From Gemmatimonadales bacterium (GTDB taxonomy: Bacteria > Gemmatimonadota > Gemmatimonadetes > Gemmatimonadales > GWC2-71-9): a DNA stretch of 8,771 bases. The stretch spans positions 1-8,771 of the forward strand of contig JABDII010000112.1 in NCBI GenBank assembly GCA_013003805.1, read 5' to 3'. Position 1 is the first letter of the stretch. Each line of letters starts with the position of its first letter. The position numbers were made by a program, and so were the translations under genes. This document shows positions 1-6,409 of this stretch, in pieces. The notes below the pieces were generated by a model that was given only the letters and a program-made list of their open reading frames with translations, did not search any database and had not been told where the DNA came from.

Positions 1-128
1 GCATAGGCCCCCACGACCATTTTGGACATGTGTTCTTCAAAGAGCTCACACATAGTCTGACCCTGGAGGGGCGACAGAACGCCTGCGAGGCCAACGGCCA
101 CTAGGCCAACGAGCGGGCGGCTGATCAT
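1..128 (-). CDS. Small exported protein of unknown function, N-terminal part only
   Basis: The gene starts with ATG at 128 and runs off the left edge, leaving 42 complete codons. A strong ribosome binding site (AGGAAGGAG) sits just upstream and overlaps the pntB stop codon, so the start is well supported. The first 25 or so residues look like a Sec signal peptide: a basic start (MISRP), a hydrophobic stretch (LVGLVAVGLAGVLS) and a likely cleavage after a short polar region (LQGQ). What remains of the mature part is short and polar (CELFEEHMSKMVVGAYA) with one Cys. I do not recognise a family. Only 13 bases separate it from pntB, so it is probably co-transcribed as the last visible gene of the pnt operon. 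A functional link to transhydrogenase is inference from position only. Confidence 0.7.
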   Translation of the reverse strand, partial: MISRPLVGLVAVGLAGVLSPLQGQTMCELFEEHMSKMVVGAY

Positions 129-141
129 CGGGTGCTCCTTC

Positions 142-1536
142 CTAGAGAGACTTGACTTCGTTCACCAGGCCCGTGAGCGAAGCCTTGGCGTCGCCGAAGA
201 GCATGGAGTTCTTGGGATGGAAGAATAGCTCGTTCTGAATGCCTGCGAAACCAGGATTCATGCTGCGCTTCATGACGATGATGCTCTGCGCCTCATCCAC
301 ATCGAGAATCGGCATACCGTAGATCGGGCTTGCCGTGTCGCTCCGAGCTGCCGGGTTCACCACGTCATTCGCCCCAATCACGAGCGCTACGTCGGCCCGG
401 GGAAACTCGTCATTGATCTGATCCATGTCGTACAGCTTGTCGTATGGCACGTTGGCCTCGGCCAAGAGCACGTTCATGTGTCCCGGCATCCGTCCGGCAA
501 CCGGGTGGATGGCGTACTTCACTTCCCCACCCTTCTTCTCAATGAGATCGGCCAATTCCCGCACCTGGTGCTGGGCCTGGGCGACAGCGAGCCCGTAGCC
601 CGGAACCACGATCACTAACCGTGCATAGGCCAGCTGCAGGGCCGCATCCTCGACCGTGATCGACCGGACTGTACGGTCCTCGGCGCCCTTGCCGGGGCCG
701 ATGGCGGTGACCGATCCGAAGGCGCTGAACAACACATTTCCGAGCGACCGATTCATCGCTTTGCACATGATGGTGGTCAGAATGATGCCCGATGACCCCA
801 CCAACGCGCCGGCGATGATTAGCACGCTGTTGTTGATCACGAACCCCGTCATCGCCGCGGCGATCCCCGAATACGAGTTGAGGAGCGCAATGACCACCGG
901 CATGTCCGCCCCACCGATCGGGATGACGAACAACACCCCCAACACCAGCGAGACGCCGATGATGATATAGAAGCTCTCAAGCTGCGCTCCGGGGGTAATC
1001 ACCTGGTACACAGCCAATGCGAGGATTCCCACGAGAATGAGGGAGCTCATGACCTTCTGCAGCGGATAGGTGATCGGTTTCCCGGTCATCAGCTCCTGGA
1101 GCTTGGCGAAGGCAATGATGCTGCCGGTGAAGGTCACGGCACCGATCAGGAGACTCAGCTGGATGGTGATGTCGGTATCGACCGGAAGCTGGGTCCCCAG
1201 CAAGTCCGCCTTCAGGAATTCGGCGCCGCCGACCAGTACTGACGCCCCACCGCCAAAGCCGTTTAGCAGGGCCACCATCTGGGGCATGGCGGTCATCTTG
1301 ACCGCACGCGCCATCCAGAGGCCGGCGGCCGAGCCTACGAAGACACCGGCGATGATCACCCAGAAGGACACGATGTCCTGGTTGAACAGGGTAACCGCAA
1401 TGGCCAGCAGCATGCCCAGGGCGGAGAGCTGGTTGCCGCGCGGGGCCGTGTCCGGATGGCCCAACTTCTTCAGCCCGAGAATGAAGAGGCTGGCGGATAC
1501 CAGGTAGATCAGGGCGGTGAGACCGGAGGGAATCAT
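142..1536 (-). CDS. pntB: NAD(P) transhydrogenase subunit beta
   Basis: This is the membrane and NADP(H)-binding subunit of proton-translocating transhydrogenase. The complex couples hydride transfer between NADH and NADP+ to proton flow across the inner membrane and mainly makes NADPH. The protein has 464 residues, close to the E. coli length of 462. Residues 1-275 hold many hydrophobic segments (domain II), including the conserved GAVTFTGS (132-139), GGADMPVV (208-215) and ALVGSSG (244-250). Residues 285-464 form the NADP(H) domain III: the nucleotide loop VPGYGLAVAQAQ (311-322), HPVAGRMPGHMNVLLAEA (344-361), GANDVVNPAA (388-397) and KRSMNPGFAG (423-432). The ATG overlaps the pntAB stop as ATGA, with GGAGG and AAGGA upstream, which indicates translational coupling. 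The position of the E. coli membrane His91 is Asn92 here (ALLNGFGG). The assignment is secure. Confidence 0.97.
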   Translation of the reverse strand: MIPSGLTALIYLVSASLFILGLKKLGHPDTAPRGNQLSALGMLLAIAVTLFNQDIVSFWVIIAGVFVGSAAGLWMARAVKMTAMPQMVALLNGFGGGASVLVGGAEFLKADLLGTQLPVDTDITIQLSLLIGAVTFTGSIIAFAKLQELMTGKPITYPLQKVMSSLILVGILALAVYQVITPGAQLESFYIIIGVSLVLGVLFVIPIGGADMPVVIALLNSYSGIAAAMTGFVINNSVLIIAGALVGSSGIILTTIMCKAMNRSLGNVLFSAFGSVTAIGPGKGAEDRTVRSITVEDAALQLAYARLVIVVPGYGLAVAQAQHQVRELADLIEKKGGEVKYAIHPVAGRMPGHMNVLLAEANVPYDKLYDMDQINDEFPRADVALVIGANDVVNPAARSDTASPIYGMPILDVDEAQSIIVMKRSMNPGFAGIQNELFFHPKNSMLFGDAKASLTGLVNEVKSL

Positions 1537-1832
1537 TGGTCCTTGTCCTCCGGTTTCTTCTTGAACATGTGGAGCATGCGATCGGTCACCGTGTAGCCCC
1601 CGACCACATTCATCATCGCCAATGCGACCGCGCCGAAACCGAAGGCCGTCGACACCCAGCCATGGCCCCCACCCGCCACGATCAGGGCGCCCACGATCGT
1701 GATGCCACTGATCGCGTTCGACCCAGACATGAGGGGCGTATGCAGGGTGGGCGGCACGCGATGGATTAGCTCAAACCCTAGGAACGTCGCCAGGGTGAAG
1801 ACCACAATGCCCAGTACGATGCCTTCGCTCAT
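1533..1832 (-). CDS. pntAB: NAD(P) transhydrogenase subunit alpha, membrane part
   Basis: This 99-residue protein corresponds to the membrane segment fused to the C-terminus of PntA in E. coli, here a separate polypeptide as in Rhodospirillum and Thermus type enzymes. It joins PntB to form the proton channel. Three hydrophobic segments are visible at about 4-23, 41-56 and 60-78. The family signature HTPLMSGSNAISGI lies at 31-44 and the tail VTDRMLHMFKKK is typical of the cytoplasmic end. The start is fixed by the 4-base ATGA overlap with pntAA and by GGGAG seven bases upstream. The gene ends inside the pntB start codon, giving equal spacing of all three subunits. Residue 42 is Ser, as in E. 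coli, in a place where I recall some split-type enzymes having His. Confidence 0.95.
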   Translation of the reverse strand: MSEGIVLGIVVFTLATFLGFELIHRVPPTLHTPLMSGSNAISGITIVGALIVAGGGHGWVSTAFGFGAVALAMMNVVGGYTVTDRMLHMFKKKPEDKDQ

Positions 1833-2947
1833 ACCGTTCTCCCGAATCGGACCTCGCCGTTATGGGCCACGCACATCGGACCGACAACCACATCGTCGAG
1901 ATCGATATGCAGCGCCCCTTCCTTGAGTACCGCGTCGACGAAGGTCGACAGGTTCCTGCTGTACATCTGGCTGGCATGGATTGGTACCGAGCTCGGCAGA
2001 TTCACCGGAGCCAGAATGGCAACGCCGTGCGCCGTGACCGTTTCGCCGGCGCGCGTAAGCTCGCAATTCCCACCGGTTTCACTCGCCAAATCAACGATGA
2101 CCGACCCTGGCTGCATGCTCTTCACCATCGCCTCGGTAATGAGCCGCGGGGCCGGCTTGCCGGGGATCTGCGCCGTGGTGATGACCACGTCCATGCCAGG
2201 GATATGACCGCCGATCGCCTCGAGCACCTTCCGCTGCTGCTCCTCGGCGAGCTCCGTCGCGTAGCCCCCGGCATCCTCGGCCTCTTGGCTCACCGCCTCA
2301 GCTTCGACAAAGCCGGCGCCGAGACTCTCCACTTGCTCCTTCACCACGGGACGGACGTCGAACGCAGAGACGACACCGCCCAGCCGGCGAGCAGACGCAA
2401 TCGCCTGGAGGCCGGCCACACCGGCACCGATTACGAAGATCTTCGCCGGAGCCAAAGTCCCGGCCGCGGTCGTGAGCATCGGTAGGAGCTTGCCAAGATG
2501 AGATGCTCCGAGCAGCACCGCCTTGTAGCCGGCGATGGTTGCCTGAGAGGACAAGGCATCCATGGACTGGGCCTTGGTGATGCGTGGCACCAGCTCCATC
2601 GCGAACCCGCTGACTTTGCGATCGGCCATGAGGGCGAATAGCTCCCCGGAAGCCGGCGGCTGCATCAAACCCACAATGGCCGCGTCCTCCTTCAGGAGAC
2701 CGATTTCCTCTCGGGTCGGCCCTTGGACCTTGAGCACCAGATCGGCCTGCCCGAACGTCGCTCCCGGGTCTGCGGCCAGGGTCGCTCCGGCCTCGGTATA
2801 GAGCGCGTCCCCGATGCCGGCGTTCGCACCGGCACCCTGCTGGATCACGATCTCGATGCCGGCCTTCACCATGCGCCTGACCGTGTCGGGAACCAGGGCG
2901 ACGCGACGTTCACCGGGGGTGGTTTCCTTCGGAACACCAATACGCAT
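1829..2947 (-). CDS. pntAA: NAD(P) transhydrogenase subunit alpha, NAD(H)-binding part
   Basis: This is domain I, the soluble NAD(H)-binding subunit of the transhydrogenase, related to alanine dehydrogenase. It takes hydride from NADH and passes it to NADP+ held by PntB. The protein has 372 residues, normal for the split form. The N-terminal signature GVPKETTPGERRVALVP spans 4-20. A conserved region QSMDALSSQATIAGYKAVL runs from 127 to 145. The Rossmann loop VIGAGVAGLQA (172-182) is followed by the ribose-contacting Asp in FDVRP (D197). The C-terminal part carries VIVDLASETGGNCE (283-296). It is the first gene of the unit, with ATG at 2947; only a weak GAGA-type binding site precedes it. It overlaps pntAB by 4 bases. 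The gap upstream (2948-3069) probably holds the operon promoter, but I could not identify a good match. Confidence 0.96.
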   Translation of the reverse strand: MRIGVPKETTPGERRVALVPDTVRRMVKAGIEIVIQQGAGANAGIGDALYTEAGATLAADPGATFGQADLVLKVQGPTREEIGLLKEDAAIVGLMQPPASGELFALMADRKVSGFAMELVPRITKAQSMDALSSQATIAGYKAVLLGASHLGKLLPMLTTAAGTLAPAKIFVIGAGVAGLQAIASARRLGGVVSAFDVRPVVKEQVESLGAGFVEAEAVSQEAEDAGGYATELAEEQQRKVLEAIGGHIPGMDVVITTAQIPGKPAPRLITEAMVKSMQPGSVIVDLASETGGNCELTRAGETVTAHGVAILAPVNLPSSVPIHASQMYSRNLSTFVDAVLKEGALHIDLDDVVVGPMCVAHNGEVRFGRTV

Positions 2948-3021
2948 TTGGATTTCTCACGTCGAAAAAGCGCTGATCAATCTAGTGGAAATCAAATCTG
3001 ATGCGAGGGGTAGAGGGCATC

Positions 3022-3055
3022 CGTTCGAAGAGATTTCACAGAATATTCACGAACG
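3022..3055. repeat. Inverted repeat between the radical SAM gene and pntAA
   Basis: Perfect 6-base arms CGTTCG (3022-3027) and CGAACG (3050-3055) enclose a 22-base A/T-rich interval that itself contains the palindrome GAATATTC (3041-3048). It lies between the stop of the radical SAM gene (3070) and the pntAA start (2947), both on the minus strand. It could be an operator for the pnt operon or a weak, U-tract-free terminator. The loop is long and the arms short, so chance is quite possible. Confidence 0.25.
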
Positions 3056-3069
3056 CTCGAGGGAGCCTC

Positions 3070-4014
3070 TCATCGCCAGCGCCGCCGCGAGTCCAATCGC
3101 GTGAGTCCCGCCTCACGCGCGATGTGGTTGGCCTCGCGAAATTCCCCTGGAGCAAGCTGGCGGTTGATCCTGGCATACCGATCCCCGCTCACGTGCCCGG
3201 CCGGCCGGTATTGATCCATCAGGTTCACATAGCTGTCGGGACCAAGTTCCGTCGCGATCCATCGGAGAATGGCGCGGGTATCGTCGAGGCAACCCGGCAT
3301 CACCAAGTGCCGGATCAGGACGCCTCGCCGGGCCAGGCCATCGGCATCGACAACCAGCGGCCCGACCTGCCGGTGCATGGCCGCTATGACACTCCGCGCA
3401 ACCTCGGGGTAGTCGTCCGCCTTGAGATAGGTGTGGCTCAGCTCTGCCGACCAGAACTTGAAGTCGGGCATGTAGATATCCACGATTCCATCCAAGAGCG
3501 CGATGCTCTCGAGCGAGTCGTAGGCGCTCGTGTTGTACACGATCGGCAAGTTGAGCCCGAGATCGACCGCCATGGCCAGCGCCTCAACAACTTGTGGTAC
3601 GACGTGTTCGGGCGTGACGAAGTTGATATTATGGCACCCGCGGGCCTGGAGATCGAGCATCATCCGGGCGAGTTCTTCGGGCGGCGTGCCTTGGGGTGCC
3701 CGATCGACCCGAATCCCCTGACTCAAATCGAAGTTCTGGCAGAAGACACACCGGAGATTGCAGTGTGAGAAGAAGATGGTCCCCGACCCGTTCCACCCAC
3801 GGAGGCAGCCTTCCTCACCGAAGTGAGGGAAATAACTCCCAACCACGGCATGCCGTCCGGTCTTGCACGCCGACCACTTGTCCTCGAGCCGGTTGACGCC
3901 ACAGTCGCGCGGACAGGCCCGGCAGTCCTCGAGCAAGGCGAGCGCGCGGCGGGCGCGCTCGCCAAATTGAGCTCGGGTGAGCCCGATATAGGCAGGGTGA
4001 AAGGCTGAAGCCAC
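3070..4014 (-). CDS. PflX-type radical SAM protein (COG1313-like)
   Basis: This is a radical SAM iron-sulfur protein resembling pyruvate formate-lyase activating enzymes but of the distinct, poorly characterised PflX group; its substrate is not known. With the GTG at 4014 as start (314 residues), the cluster motif CNLRCVFC lies at 85-92, giving C85, C89 and C92, followed by QNFDLSQG. The family segment GCHNINFVTPEHVVPQ follows about 35 residues later. The N-terminus has an extra cysteine group, CRACPRDC (31-38), then C50 and C70. A longer GTG start at 4071 is open (333 residues), but a TATACT -10-like element lies inside that extension (4043-4048). Related proteins, as I recall them, begin close to the FHPAYIGL segment, so I prefer 4014. 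The ribosome site GAGAGG is 15 bases away, which is long. No pyruvate formate-lyase or other glycyl-radical enzyme is in the window. Confidence 0.85.
   Translation of the reverse strand: MASAFHPAYIGLTRAQFGERARRALALLEDCRACPRDCGVNRLEDKWSACKTGRHAVVGSYFPHFGEEGCLRGWNGSGTIFFSHCNLRCVFCQNFDLSQGIRVDRAPQGTPPEELARMMLDLQARGCHNINFVTPEHVVPQVVEALAMAVDLGLNLPIVYNTSAYDSLESIALLDGIVDIYMPDFKFWSAELSHTYLKADDYPEVARSVIAAMHRQVGPLVVDADGLARRGVLIRHLVMPGCLDDTRAILRWIATELGPDSYVNLMDQYRPAGHVSGDRYARINRQLAPGEFREANHIAREAGLTRLDSRRRWR
3937..3963. repeat. Perfect 11-base inverted repeat inside the radical SAM gene
   Basis: Arms GGCGAGCGCGC (3937-3947) and GCGCGCTCGCC (3953-3963) flank a 5-base loop. The element lies near the 5' end of the coding strand and encodes the GERARRALA segment, so part of the symmetry follows from Arg/Ala-rich coding in GC-rich DNA. 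A transcript from either strand would form a very stable hairpin. Confidence 0.5.
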
Positions 4015-4095
4015 TTTGGCACCAATGGTCCTCTCTGTTCGAAGTATAGGCGGTCCTTCACCAGGAAGCACTTGGCGAGCGGGCTTCGACTCGAA

Positions 4096-4124
4096 TGGAC
4101 AGGCGCCCCGTCTGTCGGTATCGT
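4096..4124 (+). promoter_or_regulatory. Probable sigma70-type promoter for leaderless thrBC
   Basis: A -35 box TGGACA (4096-4101, five of six matches to TTGACA) is separated by exactly 17 bases from a -10 box TATCGT (4119-4124, fits TAnnnT). Six bases later comes the thrB ATG at 4131, so transcription would start at or next to the A of the start codon. This matches the absence of any ribosome binding site before thrB. The -10 match is modest, so the call is tentative. Confidence 0.45.
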
Positions 4125-4130
4125 CGACAC

Positions 4131-5102
4131 ATGAACGATGCGAAGACCTCCACTACGGCCTATGCCCCCGGCTCGATCGGCAACGTCGGACCCGGATTGG
4201 ACATCCTGGGCCTCGCCGTTGCGGGAGCGGGCGATACCGTCACAGTGAGACGGACCGGCGCAGCCGGTGTCACGATTCTCGACCCGGGCCATCCCGAACT
4301 CCCAGCCGACCCCGAGCGACACACGGCAGCCCTCGCCGCCCGAGAGGTGTGCCGGCTGGCCGGCGCCAACGAGGCCATCGGGATGGAATTGCGGGTCCAG
4401 AAAGGGCTCCCGCTCGCCGGCGGGCAGGGCGGGAGCGCCGCCTCGGCGGTTGCCGGCGCAGTTGCCGCCAATGCCGTGCTCGGGCAGCCGCTCTGTTCCA
4501 ACGAAATGATCCAGGCCTGCCTGACCGCCGAGACCCTCGTGGCGGGCCGGCACGCGGACAACATTGCCCCGTCGCTCCTGGGAGGGCTGGTGTTGATCCG
4601 TTCGCTCGAGCCGGTGGAGGTGATATCGATCCCGGTCCCTCCCGACCTCTGGATCGTGCTGGCTCATCCCAATCAGACGCTTCGAACTGAGGAGGGCAGA
4701 GCCCGACTCCCACAACAGATCCCTCGTGACGTCGCACTGAAACAGGCGGCTCACGTGGCGGCACTGGTGGCGGGCTCCGCCAGCAACGATCTCGACCTCA
4801 TGGGGCGTGCGCTGGTAGACATCATTGCCGAACCGGCGCGGGCGCCGCTGCTCCCCGGCTTCGTCGAGGCCAAGGCGGCCGCCCTTCTGGCCGGCGCGCT
4901 CGGATGTTCGATCTCGGGCAGCGGACCGACCGCTTTCGCATTCGCAGCCACGGAAGCTCTGGCCCTCGGTGTGGCGCGCGCGATGGGAGATGCCTACGGT
5001 GCGCTCGGGATCAACTCCCACACGCGGGTGACCCAGCCCGACCTGGCGGGCGCGCGTCTGATCGATCGCGACCCGCAACCTGAGGTGATCGTGTGTCGGT
5101 GA
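4131..5102 (+). CDS. thrB: Homoserine kinase
   Basis: This is a GHMP-family kinase that phosphorylates L-homoserine with ATP to O-phosphohomoserine, the substrate of the threonine synthase encoded next. It has 323 residues, a normal length. The N-terminal motif AYAPGSIGNVGPGLDILGLA (10-29) matches the ThrB pattern. The ATP-binding loop is PLAGGQGGSAAS (94-105); here the usual GLGSSA reads GQGGSA. The C-terminal glycine motif GCSISGSGPTAFA (258-270) is intact. I start at ATG 4131 because the family N-terminus fits; an in-frame ATG at 4095 would add 12 residues but falls in the promoter-like element. Neither start has a ribosome binding site. The stop overlaps thrC by 10 bases. The pairing with thrC confirms the kinase as ThrB rather than another GHMP member. 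Confidence 0.93.
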   Translation: MNDAKTSTTAYAPGSIGNVGPGLDILGLAVAGAGDTVTVRRTGAAGVTILDPGHPELPADPERHTAALAAREVCRLAGANEAIGMELRVQKGLPLAGGQGGSAASAVAGAVAANAVLGQPLCSNEMIQACLTAETLVAGRHADNIAPSLLGGLVLIRSLEPVEVISIPVPPDLWIVLAHPNQTLRTEEGRARLPQQIPRDVALKQAAHVAALVAGSASNDLDLMGRALVDIIAEPARAPLLPGFVEAKAAALLAGALGCSISGSGPTAFAFAATEALALGVARAMGDAYGALGINSHTRVTQPDLAGARLIDRDPQPEVIVCR

Positions 5103-6391
5103 CGTCCGAATCTCGGAGGAGTTGGCAATGCTGCATCGCCTGTGGCGATCGGCTCGGCGAGCTCGATCCAAGGCCCCGGTGCGACTGCGGCGGGCTGCTC
5201 GACGTGATCCATGCCGCCCCGCCGTCCACCGGCTCAGAGCTCAGACAGTTACTCGATGCCCGGCGGACCGACTTCCAGGCCCCTGCCTCGTCGGGCGTCT
5301 GGCGGTTTCGGGACCTGGTCCTTCCATCGGCTGGCCTCGAGGTCCTGAGTCATCCCGAAGGCAATACTCCACTCCTCGAGCGTGAATCGATCAGCCACTG
5401 GGCAAAGGTCGCCCGGCTCGTCCTCAAGCACGAGGGGCACAATCCTACCGGATCGTTCAAGGACCGGGGCATGACAGTAGGGATCACGCAGGCACGACGG
5501 ATCGACCCGCGTGCCGTGGCCTGCGCGTCGACCGGGAACACGGCCGCTTCCCTCGCAGCCTACGCCGCCCAGGCGGCGATTCCGTGTCTCGTGCTGGTGC
5601 CCCAGGGACAAATCGCCGGAGGCAAACTGGCCCAGGCGCTGGCCTATGGGGCCACGACGTTGCTCGTCCGGGACGGCTTCGACCGCTGTCTTGCACTCAT
5701 AGACCAGGCCGCCGCGGAGCTCGGCGTGTATCTCCTGAACTCGATCAACCCGTTCAGGATCGAGGGCCAAAAGACGATCGTGTTCGAGCTGCTGCAACAA
5801 CTCGCGTGGTCGCCGCCGGACTGGCTGGTCGTCCCGGCCGGCAACCTTGGCAACACCGCTGCATTCGGAAAGGCCTTGGAGGAGGCAATTGCGTGGGGCT
5901 TGATTGAGCGACGTCCTCGAATCGCCTCCGTCCAGGCCGAGGGCGCGGCTCCCTTTGCGCAGAGTTTTCGCGACGGGTTCGCGACGCGTCACGAGGTCGT
6001 GCCCGACACCATCGCGAGCGCGATCCGGATCGGCAATCCGGCCTCCTACGATCGTGCCGTCCGAGCGATCCGAGACACCGACGGCGTCGTGACGACCGTG
6101 TCAGACGAGGAGATCCTCGAGGCCAAGGCGGTGATCGACGTGGCCGGCATCGGCTGCGAGCCTGCCAGCGCAGCGTCTGTCGCCGGCGTGCGACGGCTGG
6201 TCCGCGACGGGGTAATCGGTTTCGATCAACGGGTGGTCGCGGTGCTCACCGGCCACATCCTCAAGGACCCTGAACTGTTGCTCGCGTATCACCAAACGAG
6301 TGAGCCGGTCCCCCCGAAGGCGAACCGGCCCATTGAGATCGATGGGGACCTGGGTCAACTGGCCCGCGTGCTCCAACGCTTGGAGACGTGA
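5093..6391 (+). CDS. thrC: Threonine synthase
   Basis: This PLP enzyme converts O-phosphohomoserine to L-threonine and phosphate. It has 432 residues. An N-terminal zinc-ribbon-like segment carries C14, C17, C30 and C32 (CIAC...CDC), a feature of some threonine synthases. The PLP lysine is K123 in HNPTGSFKDRGM (116-127). Further PLP and phosphate motifs are ASTGNTAAS (145-153), PAGNLGNT (248-255) and GIGCEPASAAS (352-362). The start is GTG at 5093, with GAGGTGA (5082-5088) four bases upstream and inside the end of thrB, so translation is coupled. The 10-base overlap is in a different frame from thrB. Only 18 bases separate its stop from that of the convergent peroxiredoxin gene, with no clear terminator between them. 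Confidence 0.95.
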   Translation: MSVTSESRRSWQCCIACGDRLGELDPRPRCDCGGLLDVIHAAPPSTGSELRQLLDARRTDFQAPASSGVWRFRDLVLPSAGLEVLSHPEGNTPLLERESISHWAKVARLVLKHEGHNPTGSFKDRGMTVGITQARRIDPRAVACASTGNTAASLAAYAAQAAIPCLVLVPQGQIAGGKLAQALAYGATTLLVRDGFDRCLALIDQAAAELGVYLLNSINPFRIEGQKTIVFELLQQLAWSPPDWLVVPAGNLGNTAAFGKALEEAIAWGLIERRPRIASVQAEGAAPFAQSFRDGFATRHEVVPDTIASAIRIGNPASYDRAVRAIRDTDGVVTTVSDEEILEAKAVIDVAGIGCEPASAASVAGVRRLVRDGVIGFDQRVVAVLTGHILKDPELLLAYHQTSEPVPPKANRPIEIDGDLGQLARVLQRLET

Positions 6392-6409
6392 TCCCGTCCC
6401 GGTTAATCC

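Noticed and set aside
1862..2485. Open frame of 207 residues on the plus strand
   Set aside because: It is antisense to pntAA and His/Arg-rich with no recognisable domain.
3001..3768. Open frame of 255 residues on the plus strand
   Set aside because: It is antisense to the radical SAM gene, with no family motif and no ribosome binding site.
3723..5171. Long open frame of 482 residues on the minus strand
   Set aside because: It lies antisense to thrB and overlaps the radical SAM gene in another frame. The composition is Arg/Gly/Ser/Pro-rich with no motif, a typical shadow in GC-rich DNA.
5249..5992. Open frame of 247 residues on the minus strand
   Set aside because: It is antisense to thrC, whose catalytic motifs are intact across the same bases.
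6392..6409. Shared terminator between convergent thrC and the peroxiredoxin gene
   Set aside because: The 18-base gap has no inverted repeat or T-run that I can see.
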